Shown one piece after another: positions 35,740 through 44,966 of a stretch of DNA of 64,000 nucleotides (position 1 is its first letter; the number at the start of each line of letters is the position of its first letter). Made by a program: the position numbers and the translations under genes. Source of the stretch: Gemmatimonadota bacterium (GTDB lineage Bacteria > Latescibacterota > UBA2968 > GCA-2709665); NCBI GenBank assembly GCA_028877215.1, contig JAPPFJ010000010.1, positions 176,907 through 240,906 on the forward strand, written 5' to 3'. The notes beneath the pieces were generated by a model, which saw only the letters and a program-made list of their open reading frames with translations, ran no database searches and was not told where the DNA came from.

Positions 35740-37170
35740 GTGAATCTGATCGTGTTGTGCAGCGATACCTTTCGAGTGGACCATCTCAACTGTTACCGAG
35801 ACGATTCGCCGGTCCGGACGCCCAATATCGACCGCCTTGCCGAGGAAGGCGTGCGTTTCGATTCCGCATTCGGCGAAGGCATACCCACGCTGCCCGCCCG
35901 CCGGGTACTCTATACCGGGCGGCCGATCTTCCCGTTCCTGTGGGCGCCTCAGAAATGGGACCGGGTGCAGCTTGCCGGCTGGCATCCCCTGTTTCACGAA
36001 GACGTGACGCTGGCGGAGTGGCTCGTCGAACGCGGATACGTCACGGGGCTGATCAGCGATCTGCCGCACCAGTTCAAGCCCGGCAAGAACTTCCACAGGG
36101 GATTCGTCCAGTTCAACTGGGAACGCGGTCAGGAAATGGACTACGTTGTGGCCGGGCCCCGCGGCGCCGTTCCGGTTGAGAGGTTCGATCCCACCGGCCG
36201 AGGATCGCCCGTGCTGACGCAGTTTCTGATGAACAGCCGGGACTGGAAAGACGAGACCGACTGGTGCAGCGTGCGGGTGATTCGGAAGGGCATCGAATTC
36301 CTCAGGGAAAACGCCCGCCAGCAGCCGTTCATGCTCTGGCTGGAGTGCTTTTTTCCGCACGAACCGTGGTTTGCTCCACCCGAACTGGTGGAGCAGCATT
36401 ACGAGGGTGACGACCACGACGGCGTGGAGTGGATTTTTCCGCCGGCCAGTACGGACGGGATGAGCGACAACCAGGTCCACCGGGTGCGGGCGCACTACCG
36501 GGGCCTGTGCGCGTTGATCGACCGCTGGTTCGGCCGGCTGATGGAAACCGCGGAAGAACTCGGACTGCTGGAGAATTCCATCGTCGTCTTCCTCTCCGAC
36601 CACGGCACGATGTTGGGAGAACAGGGTCAACTCCATAAAGGCCCCAGCCGGCTGCGCTGGCAATGCACGCAGGTGCCTCTGATCATCCGGCATCCGGACG
36701 TGGACGCCACTGGCGGAAGGGTCGTGGATGCCTTCGTGCAACACCAGGACCTGATGCCCACCCTTCTGGGTTCGATGGGGATCGATACCCCGGATCGATG
36801 TCTGGGCGAAGATCTCCGGAGGTACGACTCGGGAGACACTGAGGGCGGGCGGGAGCACGTGGTAACCGCATTCGGCAACTACGCCAGCGTTCGCAGCAGG
36901 AAGTGGAACTACCAGACACCCTGGGTGAAGAACAATCCCGCGTCGGAGGATGGAAACGCGCAACCGCTGGCGCCGCCCGAGCTCTACGATCTGGTGTCTG
37001 ATCCCGATGAACTGCATAACGTGGCGGCAGATCATCCCGGCGTCGCAGAGGAATATCACGACCTGCTCATGAATTACATCAGGAAAAACAAACCGGTGAC
37101 GGGAGGCTCACTGGAAGTTGGCGAAGCGGCCCTGTCGCACGTGCCGCTCTTCGATCAGTCACAGTTATAG
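35740..37170 (+). CDS. Sulfatase-like hydrolase with Thr at the nucleophile position
   Basis: A 476-residue alkaline-phosphatase-superfamily protein, start GTG 35740. MNLIVLCSDTFRVDHLNCYR carries the first metal Asp and VVFLSDHGTMLGEQGQLHKG the second metal site. The active-site helix reads GIPTLPARRVLYTG: Thr50 stands where sulfatases have the Cys/Ser that becomes formylglycine (C-x-P-S-R). It may therefore use Thr directly as phosphodiesterases or phosphatases of the superfamily do, or have lost activity. No signal peptide is seen, so it is probably cytoplasmic. It opens the catabolic block, followed by a Gfo/Idh/MocA gene. Confidence 0.85.
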   Translation: MNLIVLCSDTFRVDHLNCYRDDSPVRTPNIDRLAEEGVRFDSAFGEGIPTLPARRVLYTGRPIFPFLWAPQKWDRVQLAGWHPLFHEDVTLAEWLVERGYVTGLISDLPHQFKPGKNFHRGFVQFNWERGQEMDYVVAGPRGAVPVERFDPTGRGSPVLTQFLMNSRDWKDETDWCSVRVIRKGIEFLRENARQQPFMLWLECFFPHEPWFAPPELVEQHYEGDDHDGVEWIFPPASTDGMSDNQVHRVRAHYRGLCALIDRWFGRLMETAEELGLLENSIVVFLSDHGTMLGEQGQLHKGPSRLRWQCTQVPLIIRHPDVDATGGRVVDAFVQHQDLMPTLLGSMGIDTPDRCLGEDLRRYDSGDTEGGREHVVTAFGNYASVRSRKWNYQTPWVKNNPASEDGNAQPLAPPELYDLVSDPDELHNVAADHPGVAEEYHDLLMNYIRKNKPVTGGSLEVGEAALSHVPLFDQSQL

Positions 37171-37249
37171 TTGCACTACCGGGTCGGGGGCGCATCCAGG
37201 CAGACGCGCGGCCGCCCGCCGCCCGGCAAACACGCCAAGGAGGTTTGAG

Positions 37250-38344
37250 ATGGCCGAGAAACTGGGGGTTCTGGTACACGGCGCGGGCTGGGTTTCCACC
37301 CAGCACATCATGGCCTTCACCAACAACCCGCATACCGAAGTGGTAGCCGTATCCAGCCGGAAACTGTCGAGCGCCCGGACGCGCGCCGAAGAGGCCGGAC
37401 TGGAGGGCATCGGGCTGTACGACAACTATGAGCAGGCGCTGTCGCACGACGGTGTCGACATCGTATGCGTCTGCACGCCGCAGCGCTTTCACGCCGAGAA
37501 TACCATCGCCGCGGCGGAGGGTGGGAAACACGTCGTCATCGAGAAGCCCATCGCCAACACCCTGGACGAAATCAGGTCCATGCGCACGGCGGTGAACGAG
37601 GCGGGCGTTCGTACGGTGGTGAGCTTCGTGCTGCGATGGAATCCGCTGTTCGAGACCATCAAGTCCATGGTCGCCGACGACGCCCTGGGAGACGTCTTCT
37701 ACGTGGAAGCCGACTATCAGCACGATATCGCAAGCTGGTGGACGGGCTGGGACGAGGCCAGAAAGACGAGTACGGGCGTGAGCGCGTTTCTGACCGGCGG
37801 ATGCCACGCCATCGACTCCCTGCGCTGGTTCGCGGCACAGGGCGAGTTCGAAGCGGCGCAACCCGTGGAGGTGTTCGCCTATTCGGGCGGTTACCGGAAG
37901 GGTCTCAAGAAAGAGTTCGACTACCTGGCCAACAAGTGGGTGGACGGCCTTCCCCTGGAGTACGACGACCTTGAAGTCGCCCTCGTGAAGTTTTCAAATG
38001 GGGCCGTCGGAAAGGTCTCCGTGAACTACGGGTGCATCATGCCGTACACCTTCCCTGTGGAGATCTTCGGTAACAAGGGTACCGTAAAAGACAACAGGGT
38101 CTGGTCGCACAAGTATCCCGGACAGAACAGCTGGGTGGAAATCCCGGCCATCCTGCCCGATAGCGCGGACGTGACCCACCACCCGTTCCAGGGACAGATG
38201 GATCACTTCGTGGAATGCATTCAGACCGGCACGGAATCGCACTGCAACCTGGACGATGCAATTGTCACGCACGAGATCGCGTTTGCGGCCTTGCAGTGTT
38301 ACGAAACCGGACAGCCTGTGCAACTCCCGCTGATGCAGGACTGA
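37250..38344 (+). CDS. Gfo/Idh/MocA-family oxidoreductase
   Basis: A 364-residue NAD(P)-dependent dehydrogenase, start ATG 37250 after AAGGAGG. The Rossmann motif is VLVHGAGWVSTQHIMAFTNN, the EKP signature is VVIEKPIANTLDEI (catalytic-type Lys), and the C-terminal domain contains GGCHAIDSLRWF with the usual His/Asp pair and YDDLEVALVKFSNGAVGKVS. Such enzymes oxidise or reduce sugars and cyclitols. It lies between two sulfatase-like genes, consistent with breakdown of a modified sugar or inositol, although the substrate is not identifiable. Confidence 0.9.
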   Translation: MAEKLGVLVHGAGWVSTQHIMAFTNNPHTEVVAVSSRKLSSARTRAEEAGLEGIGLYDNYEQALSHDGVDIVCVCTPQRFHAENTIAAAEGGKHVVIEKPIANTLDEIRSMRTAVNEAGVRTVVSFVLRWNPLFETIKSMVADDALGDVFYVEADYQHDIASWWTGWDEARKTSTGVSAFLTGGCHAIDSLRWFAAQGEFEAAQPVEVFAYSGGYRKGLKKEFDYLANKWVDGLPLEYDDLEVALVKFSNGAVGKVSVNYGCIMPYTFPVEIFGNKGTVKDNRVWSHKYPGQNSWVEIPAILPDSADVTHHPFQGQMDHFVECIQTGTESHCNLDDAIVTHEIAFAALQCYETGQPVQLPLMQD

Positions 38345-38423
38345 TTCCGAAACGGGCGACGGGGCCGGTTATTTTCCTGTCGGTACCGCCGCCTGTTCGC
38401 CGGACGAGAAGGGTCCATCAACC

Positions 38424-39839
38424 ATGCCAAAACGGAACCTGTTGTTTTTCGGTGTGGACAGCCTCTGGGCCGCCCACATGAGCTGTTACGGATACGGACG
38501 GTTGACGACCCCCTACGCGGACCGGCTGGCCACGCAGGGGGTGTTATTCGAGAAAAACTACAGCCCGCATATCCCGACCACCTCCGCCTATGCGTCGATG
38601 CTGACCGGCATGGATTGTTTTTCCACGCAGGTCGTGGCGCTGCGCCACCAGGGCGGACTAAGGCCCGAAGTGAGGAGTCTCCCCGAGATTCTGCGCGGCG
38701 CCGGATACGATACGACGTGCGTCGGCTTCACGGGCAATCCCAGCTCACGGGGGTTCGACCGGTACCTCGACTACGAGGCCTGGGGGTCCTGGGAACAACG
38801 GCCCCTTCGCAAGGCCGAGTGGCTGAACGACGTTACCATTCCGGAACTTGAGCGGCTCGCGGCGGCCGACCGGCCCTTCTTCCTGTTTCTGCGGCATATG
38901 GACCCTCACGCGCCTTACCTGCCGCCCCCGCCGTACGATACGATGTTTTACAGCGGCGATCCGTGCGATCCCGACAAAACGTCGATGGAGCCCGTTCGGA
39001 ATTTCAAGCCGTTTCGGGACTTTCATCTCAGCTGGATGCCGCCCGGCATCACCGATGTGGACTACGTGATCGCACAGTACGACGGCGAGGTCGCGTATAT
39101 GGACGCCTGCATCCAGCGCATCCTCACCCGATTGGAAGAACTGGGTCTGGCCGAAGATACCCTGGTCGTATTCAACGGCGATCACGGAGAGACGCTGGCC
39201 GATCACGATTGTTATTTCGATCATCACGGGATGTACGACTGCACCCTGCACGTTCCGCTGATCCTTCGTCTCCCTGGCATGCTGCCCGAAGGACTGCGCG
39301 TGAACGGCTATACGAGCCATGCGGATCTCGCGCCGACCCTGTTGGAACTTCTGGATGTGCGCTCAGAGATTGAATTCGACGGGGATAGCCTCTTGCCGCT
39401 GATTCGTGGGCAGAGGGCTTCGAACCGGGCGGAATTTTACATCACGGAGGCCACGTGGATGCGCAAGCACGGATGGCGCACGCCCGAGTGGAAGCTGATT
39501 GTGGCGCTCGAGCCCGACTTCCACGGAAAGCCCGAGGTGGAGCTATACAACCTGGTGGCGGATCCCGGCGAGAACGAAAACCTTGCTGACAAGGAATCCG
39601 GTGTCGTACGGATGCTGCGAGACCGAATGGACGCCTGGATCGAAAAGCGGGAACAGGAAACGGGCCTGACCAATCCGATGTTCACGAACCTGCAGTGGCA
39701 CGGCACCGGGCACGAAGGCCCTTTCACGAGTTCGGAGGCGGCATATAACGCCCTCTACATCGGGTCGCCGAAGACGGCCAGGAAATTGCAGGCGCGTGAC
39801 GCCGCGGAAAGCGATGAAACGTCAGGCGGTGAGCCGTAG
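38424..39839 (+). CDS. Second sulfatase-like hydrolase with Thr nucleophile position
   Basis: A 471-residue member of the same superfamily. LLFFGVDSLWAAHMSCYGYG gives the metal Asp, FLFLRHMDPHAPYLPP the internal His, and VVFNGDHGETLADHDCYFDH the second metal site. The active-site segment is SPHIPTTSAYASMLTG: Thr52 aligns with the formylglycine Cys, and the usual P-S-R is absent. Both sulfatase-like genes of the block share this replacement, so it is likely functional rather than decay. There is no signal peptide. The gene is followed by the C45 gene with 48 bp to its start. Confidence 0.85.
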   Translation: MPKRNLLFFGVDSLWAAHMSCYGYGRLTTPYADRLATQGVLFEKNYSPHIPTTSAYASMLTGMDCFSTQVVALRHQGGLRPEVRSLPEILRGAGYDTTCVGFTGNPSSRGFDRYLDYEAWGSWEQRPLRKAEWLNDVTIPELERLAAADRPFFLFLRHMDPHAPYLPPPPYDTMFYSGDPCDPDKTSMEPVRNFKPFRDFHLSWMPPGITDVDYVIAQYDGEVAYMDACIQRILTRLEELGLAEDTLVVFNGDHGETLADHDCYFDHHGMYDCTLHVPLILRLPGMLPEGLRVNGYTSHADLAPTLLELLDVRSEIEFDGDSLLPLIRGQRASNRAEFYITEATWMRKHGWRTPEWKLIVALEPDFHGKPEVELYNLVADPGENENLADKESGVVRMLRDRMDAWIEKREQETGLTNPMFTNLQWHGTGHEGPFTSSEAAYNALYIGSPKTARKLQARDAAESDETSGGEP

Positions 39840-39887
39840 CCCGCTCCGGATGGGCTTGCTGCCGTACCCACGATGAAGGAGAGTGAA

Positions 39888-40985
39888 ATGAGCGACGGGT
39901 TTCCGCTCCTCGAGGTTTCGGGATCGCCCCTGAATCGCGGCAGGACGCACGGAGAGGCGTTCCGTGAAGAAATTCGCGCGCTGATTCCGGTCTATTTTGA
40001 CTACCTGGAGCGAACGAGCCGGAATCATGGCGTACCTGTATTGAGCAGGACGCGGGTACTTGAAATCGCCGGGACCTACGCGAAGCCCGCGAAAGCTTAT
40101 GCTCCGGACCTGGTGGAAGAGGCCGGAGGAATTGCCGATGGTGCGGGTGTGCCGATTCAGGAGATCATGGCGCTCAACGGCTTCCTGGACATTTTCGACT
40201 ATCTCTCTCCGAACTTTATCGGCGCGGGATGTACGACGTTCATGGTCCCTGATATGGAAGGCGGCGCACGTGCCGCCATCGGCCAGAATTACGACCTGGT
40301 GGAAATCTTCCAGCCTGCGGCAGTATTGCTGCAAATCACCGGTGCAGGACCGGACGCGCTCATGTACACGACGGCGGGAATGCTCGGGAGCGCGGGTCTG
40401 AACAGCGAGGGCATCGGCGTTGTCATCAACAACCTCGTCCCCGGCGACGCCGGACCTGGCGTTCCCTACCCGTTCGTGATCAGGCGCATTCTCGCCACGG
40501 CTCAAATCGGAGACGCCATAGACGCCGCGGTCTCCTCTCGCCGGGCGTCCGGCATGAACTATGTTCTGTGCGACCGGCACGGGGAGATCTACAACCTGGA
40601 AACTACGGCCGCCGACTACGAGGCCACCAGCCCGTTCGACGGACCGATGGCGCACTCGAACCATTATCTGGCGGACCGCCTAATACCGCTGGAGCGCCGC
40701 GCGAACGATCAGCGGGGCCAGAGTCTTGCGCGCTGGGGCCGGGCAACGCGGCTTCTGAACAGGTCTGCCGATCCGGATGCGGAGACGATCAAGTCGGCGC
40801 TCGGCGACCACGTGAACAGCCCCGTTTCAATCTGCAGGCACAGCGTGGACGGTTGCGGGCAGACGATTTGCGGCATTGTTCTGGAGCCGTCAAATGGCAG
40901 AGCCTGGTTCGCCCGGGGGCCCTGCTGCGAACACGATTGGGTGGAGTACCGTCTATTTGAGGTCGCGGGCCGTCGTGTCGCCTGA
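39888..40985 (+). CDS. Peptidase C45 / acyl-CoA:6-aminopenicillanate acyltransferase-like protein
   Basis: 365 residues, Ntn-hydrolase type. Segments SPLNRGRTHGEAFREEIRAL, PIQEIMALNGFLDIFDY and IGAGCTTFMV match the family; Cys115 of GCT would become the N-terminal nucleophile after self-cleavage, followed by AIGQNYDL. ATG 39888 has AAGGAGAG upstream; an in-frame ATG at 39873 is less well placed. Family members hydrolyse or transfer acyl amides, fitting a block that also contains an amidase. There is no signal peptide. Confidence 0.82.
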   Translation: MSDGFPLLEVSGSPLNRGRTHGEAFREEIRALIPVYFDYLERTSRNHGVPVLSRTRVLEIAGTYAKPAKAYAPDLVEEAGGIADGAGVPIQEIMALNGFLDIFDYLSPNFIGAGCTTFMVPDMEGGARAAIGQNYDLVEIFQPAAVLLQITGAGPDALMYTTAGMLGSAGLNSEGIGVVINNLVPGDAGPGVPYPFVIRRILATAQIGDAIDAAVSSRRASGMNYVLCDRHGEIYNLETTAADYEATSPFDGPMAHSNHYLADRLIPLERRANDQRGQSLARWGRATRLLNRSADPDAETIKSALGDHVNSPVSICRHSVDGCGQTICGIVLEPSNGRAWFARGPCCEHDWVEYRLFEVAGRRVA

Positions 40986-41063
40986 CGGAAGTCGCCGCCA
41001 ACCGCAGTTCCTGAACCTCCGATTGAACGACGACTCACGACCCACCACCTGAAAGCTTCTGAC

Positions 41064-41765
41064 ATGGATGCGAAAATCGAACGCTGGTTCAGAGCGCCGT
41101 ACGGGATGCCCAATGGCGTGCAGGCAACCGGCGACGGCATATGGGTGGTCGATCAGGTAACGGACCGCGCCGCGCTGCTGGACGTCTCGGATGCGGACGA
41201 GTACGGAATGCTGCGGCTGCGGACGGAAGTGCAGACCGAGTCCTCCAACACCAGCGGGATGGCCTGGGGCGACGGATCGCTCTGGCTGGCAGCCAACGGT
41301 TCGGCGGACAAGTGGAGATCACCCCGTGACACGGACGCGGATTCGGGCGAGATTCTGCGGGTGGATCCAACGACTGGAATCACAATGGGGCGATGGCCGC
41401 TGCCGGGCGGCGGCGGCACGCATGGGCTGGAATACGATGCGTACGAGTCCGAAACGTTGTGGCTGACCACGTTGAAAGACCAGACGCTGACGCAGGTGCG
41501 AATATCGGACTGGACGATTCAACGCGTGTTTCCCCTTCCGTACGGACGCGCGCACGGCGTTGTTCGCGTTGCGAGCGGGGTGTGGATCGTACACACTTCG
41601 GATCGGGTGATCGTAAAACTCGATCCTCTTATGGGCAATGAGCTGGATCGCATCCATGTCCCGCCATCCGATCCCGAGCCCCATGGGCTCTCCGGTTACG
41701 ATGGCGGTTTCCTCTATTGCGATGCCGCGTCGGGATGGGTTGCAAGAATCCGGACGGACGCGTGA
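41064..41765 (+). CDS. Beta-propeller (SMP-30/NHL-like) protein
   Basis: 233 residues of repeated four-stranded blades: GMPNGVQATGDGIWVVDQVT, GMAWGDGSLWLAANGSAD, HGLEYDAYESETLWLTTLKD, HGVVRVASGVWIVHT and HGLSGYDGGFLYCDA. No signal peptide and no catalytic triad are evident. It is perhaps a lactonase-type enzyme or binding partner in the same catabolic operon (78 bp after the C45 gene, 37 bp before the BNR-amidase gene). Function inferred from fold only. Confidence 0.7.
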   Translation: MDAKIERWFRAPYGMPNGVQATGDGIWVVDQVTDRAALLDVSDADEYGMLRLRTEVQTESSNTSGMAWGDGSLWLAANGSADKWRSPRDTDADSGEILRVDPTTGITMGRWPLPGGGGTHGLEYDAYESETLWLTTLKDQTLTQVRISDWTIQRVFPLPYGRAHGVVRVASGVWIVHTSDRVIVKLDPLMGNELDRIHVPPSDPEPHGLSGYDGGFLYCDAASGWVARIRTDA

Positions 41766-41802
41766 CGCGGGTTGTCGCGGCGTACGCGCAAGACGGGTGA
41801 GA

Positions 41803-44622
41803 ATGATGAAGCACAAGGTGCTTTCCGTTACGGGATCAACGCGGGGAACCGCGTACACGATGAGCAACAAGATCCTGACCCACGCGGGCAAGACACACGT
41901 GGCGTGGCTGGACCAGATCTGCAAGATCTACGTGCGGACCTACCACCACAAAACCAGGCGCTGGGGCAGGCCGGTCTACGTCGGAACCGGGGATGACAAC
42001 CACGCGGGAGCGGCGTTTGCAATGGATTCGCGCGGTTACCTGCATCTGGCATTCGGTCCCCATCATAATCCAATCCGTCACGTGGTGAGCAAGCGCCCCA
42101 ATACCGCGACGTCGTGGGTGGAGCAGCCCTCGTTCGGAGGAACCACGGCGACCTACCCGAGCATGGTCTGCGACGCGGACGATACGTTGCACGCCTGTTA
42201 CCGCGGATCGTACGCCGCGGAGCGGCCATGGTCGCTGGTGTATCAGAAAAGGAAGAACGGCGGCGCATGGACGGACCCCGTCAAGCTCGTGGACCCCGAG
42301 GGACCCCCCGCGTACACGCAGTTCGAGAACGCGCTTCACATCGACCGGCGCGGAACCCTGTACCTGGCGTATCATATCGTGCGGGCGACCGAAGCGGATT
42401 ACGGCGACACGCGCGGCAGGGGGTTCGGGCTGATGCGTTCCCGCGACGGAGGCGAAAGCTGGCAGACCGTCGACGGACGCGCGCTCGACCTCCCCACAAC
42501 CCCCGCTTCACCCTGCGTCATCGAATTCGACGAAGGTCTCGACGTCCGCATGGGTAACGTCGTAACCGGCGGCAGGGGAACGCCCTGCTTTACGCTGAAT
42601 CGTCGGGAGAACGGCGCGGCGGAGACGTTCGTTTGCACCAGGGGAAAGGACGACTGGCAGGTGGTCTCTCTGATGCCCCACGCAAAGCGGCTGTTCGGCG
42701 AATGCGAGATGTCGGACGTGTGCGCGCTCAGCATCGCGGACGACGGCGTCATCTACGCGGCGGGCCCGGTCTGCCGGAGGGGAGGCGGCTGGGCGGATTC
42801 CAGCAACGAGATCGCGCTGTTTACGTCGCGGGACGGTGGGGAGACGTTTTCGGGCTACAGGATATCGGCGGACGAACCTGACGCATCCAACTGGCTGCCG
42901 GCCCTCGAAAGGCAGACGGGACACAATCGTGTGGACGTACCGCGTCTGGTCTATACACATGGGCATATCGGCGAGGGATGCAGCCCGGATATCGATACGG
43001 AAATCCGGTATGTATCGCTGAACGGCATCGCGGAGGCGGAGGCAGCTGTCGCAGACGCCCGGGTCGCGGGTGCGGAGCAGTTGAGCGGAATCCGATTTAC
43101 AGAAGTACAACGCGGTAAAATGAGGCGGGACGTGGAGCAATACCGCCTCCGTTACCGGGAACTTCGGGAGGTGGACGTGGGCTACGACGTAGCCCCGGCG
43201 TCTGTCTTCCTGCCCGGCGTTGAGGCGCCGCCGTCCGGAGACCAGCGGGCGTTCCGTTTGACCGCTTCCGCGGTCGAGCGACCGGCATCCGATGATGACC
43301 TGGCGTTTCTGCCGGTGGGCGCGCTGGCCCGTCTGGTGGAATCCCGCGAGGTATCTCCCGTTGAACTTACCAGGCTTTATCTGAATCGACTGGACGCGTT
43401 CGGCGAAGCGTTGAACTGCGTGGTTTCGTTGACCGAAGACGTGGCACTGGCGCAGGCGAAGGCCGCCGAGGCGGAGATTATGGCCGGCGATTACCGGGGG
43501 CCGCTGCACGGGGTCCCCTGGGGCGCCAAGGACCTGCTGGCCACAAAGGGGATCAGGACCACGTGGGGCGCCACCCCTTTCAAGAAACAAACCGGCGAAA
43601 CCGACGCGGCCGTTGTGGAACGGCTTCGGGATGCCGGCGCGGTCCTGGCAGCCAAGCTCTCGACCGGGGCGCTTGCGATGGGGCCGCGCTGGTTTGGAGG
43701 TATGACCCGGAACCCATGGGATATCGAAACAGACTCAAGCGGGTCGTCGGCCGGACCGGGCGCCGCGACCGCCGCGGGCCTTGTCGGCTTCAGCATCGGT
43801 TCGGAGACACAGGGTTCGATCGTCTCGCCGAGCCATACCTGCGGGGTAACGGGGCTGCGGCCCACATACGGCCGAGTTAGCCGATACGGTGCGATGGCCC
43901 TTGCCTGGACCATGGACAAACTCGGTCCCATGTGCCGCGGCGTTGAGGATTGCGCGGCCGTGTTCAGCGCGATCCACGGACCGGACGGGAGAGACCGATC
44001 CGTGGTGGACGCGCCGTTCAACTGGCCCGCAGCCCCGGATGTAACCGCACTGCGAATCGGCTTGATCCAGCCTGAATTCGATGCCATCGATGATGCCGCG
44101 GACCGTGTCGTCTACGAGGCCGCGATTCGGACGTTCGAGGATCTGGGATTGCGGGTCGAACCGGTGACGCTGCCGGAATGCCCGCACGGCGCGGTCTCGA
44201 TGATGCTTTGCGTGGAAGCGGCGGCCGCGTTCGACAGTTCGACGCGGGCGGGCGAGCTGGATTCCATGATCGATGCGGACAAGAGTTCCTGGCCCACGGT
44301 ACTTCGCAGCTATCGCATGGTGCCCGCCGTTGAATATCTGCGCGCGCAGCAGGTGCGTACCCTGATGATTCGCGACATGGAGGAACTGATGGCGAATTGG
44401 GACATGCTTCTGGCGCCCGGAAGCGGCGGGGCGAGCCTGACCGTTACCAATCTCACGGGCCATCCGGCCCTGACGCTGAAGTGCGGTTTCGTGGAGGGGA
44501 TGCCACGGGGATTGACGCTGATCGGGAACCTCTACGACGAAGCGACCGTTCTGGCCGCCGGCATGGCATACGAGCAGGCGACGGATTGGCATCGTCAGCA
44601 TCCGAATGTCGGAAGAGGTTAG
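41803..44622 (+). CDS. Fusion of BNR_4-type propeller and amidase-signature enzyme
   Basis: 939 residues in one uninterrupted frame. Residues ~1-405 form a BNR_4-like propeller (THVAWLDQICKIYVRTYHHK, DDNHAGAAFAMDSRGYLHLA, FGLMRSRDGGESWQ, IALFTSRDGGETFSGY). Residues ~410-939 are an amidase: a helical lead-in with AEQLSGIRFTEVQRGKMRRD, then HGVPWGAKDLLATKG (Lys576), DSSGSSAGPG (cis-Ser648) and ETQGSIVSP (nucleophile Ser672), so the triad is intact. It probably binds a polysaccharide or uronate-containing ligand and hydrolyses an amide. The stop TAG is formed by the left end of a MITE-A element, so the native C-terminus may be lost. Confidence 0.85.
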   Translation: MMKHKVLSVTGSTRGTAYTMSNKILTHAGKTHVAWLDQICKIYVRTYHHKTRRWGRPVYVGTGDDNHAGAAFAMDSRGYLHLAFGPHHNPIRHVVSKRPNTATSWVEQPSFGGTTATYPSMVCDADDTLHACYRGSYAAERPWSLVYQKRKNGGAWTDPVKLVDPEGPPAYTQFENALHIDRRGTLYLAYHIVRATEADYGDTRGRGFGLMRSRDGGESWQTVDGRALDLPTTPASPCVIEFDEGLDVRMGNVVTGGRGTPCFTLNRRENGAAETFVCTRGKDDWQVVSLMPHAKRLFGECEMSDVCALSIADDGVIYAAGPVCRRGGGWADSSNEIALFTSRDGGETFSGYRISADEPDASNWLPALERQTGHNRVDVPRLVYTHGHIGEGCSPDIDTEIRYVSLNGIAEAEAAVADARVAGAEQLSGIRFTEVQRGKMRRDVEQYRLRYRELREVDVGYDVAPASVFLPGVEAPPSGDQRAFRLTASAVERPASDDDLAFLPVGALARLVESREVSPVELTRLYLNRLDAFGEALNCVVSLTEDVALAQAKAAEAEIMAGDYRGPLHGVPWGAKDLLATKGIRTTWGATPFKKQTGETDAAVVERLRDAGAVLAAKLSTGALAMGPRWFGGMTRNPWDIETDSSGSSAGPGAATAAGLVGFSIGSETQGSIVSPSHTCGVTGLRPTYGRVSRYGAMALAWTMDKLGPMCRGVEDCAAVFSAIHGPDGRDRSVVDAPFNWPAAPDVTALRIGLIQPEFDAIDDAADRVVYEAAIRTFEDLGLRVEPVTLPECPHGAVSMMLCVEAAAAFDSSTRAGELDSMIDADKSSWPTVLRSYRMVPAVEYLRAQQVRTLMIRDMEELMANWDMLLAPGSGGASLTVTNLTGHPALTLKCGFVEGMPRGLTLIGNLYDEATVLAAGMAYEQATDWHRQHPNVGRG

Positions 44623-44808
44623 TGTCCTGTCCCAGAAATTCCTCACCATTCGACCGGCGATTCATCCCGTCTCGCTACGTTTCCCTCGCTCGCCGACCTT
44701 ACGCAGGTCGCCTGCGCGCTGACGTTGGTTCCTGAGCCTGTCGAAGGATGCGAGCCGGGCGACTCGACTGCCGAATTAAAGGCAACTTATTTCCGGGACA
44801 GAACACTA
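44620..44808. mobile_element. MITE-A, TA-flanked inverted-repeat element (full copy)
   Basis: 189 bp from TAGTGTCCTGTCCCAGAAAT to the inverse of TAGTGTTCTGTCCCGGAAAT, with TA at both ends. No coding capacity. It includes a short TTCCTGAGCCTGTCGAAGG related to the TTCGACAAGCTCA repeat. It fills most of the gap 44623-44966. It is probably a non-autonomous IS630/Tc1-type element; its first bases supply the stop codon of the upstream gene. Confidence 0.75.
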
Positions 44809-44966
44809 GCGGTCCAGGATCCACCCCTTGGGAAACGGTCCCTCGGACACTGACATCGCGGCCCACGGTATTCACGTCCGCGGACCCCTGATTCCCTGTG
44901 ATCCGGTTCTGCAGGTGTGTTTTGGTGTAAATTTCGCAACATCATCAATCATTGGAGGTCTGAAAG

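Noticed and set aside
35323..37059. Long minus-strand frame (578 codons) opposite the first sulfatase-like gene
   Set aside because: It is the antisense shadow of a gene with clear motifs on the plus strand, and its composition (Arg/His-rich, no domain signals) is that of an antisense frame.
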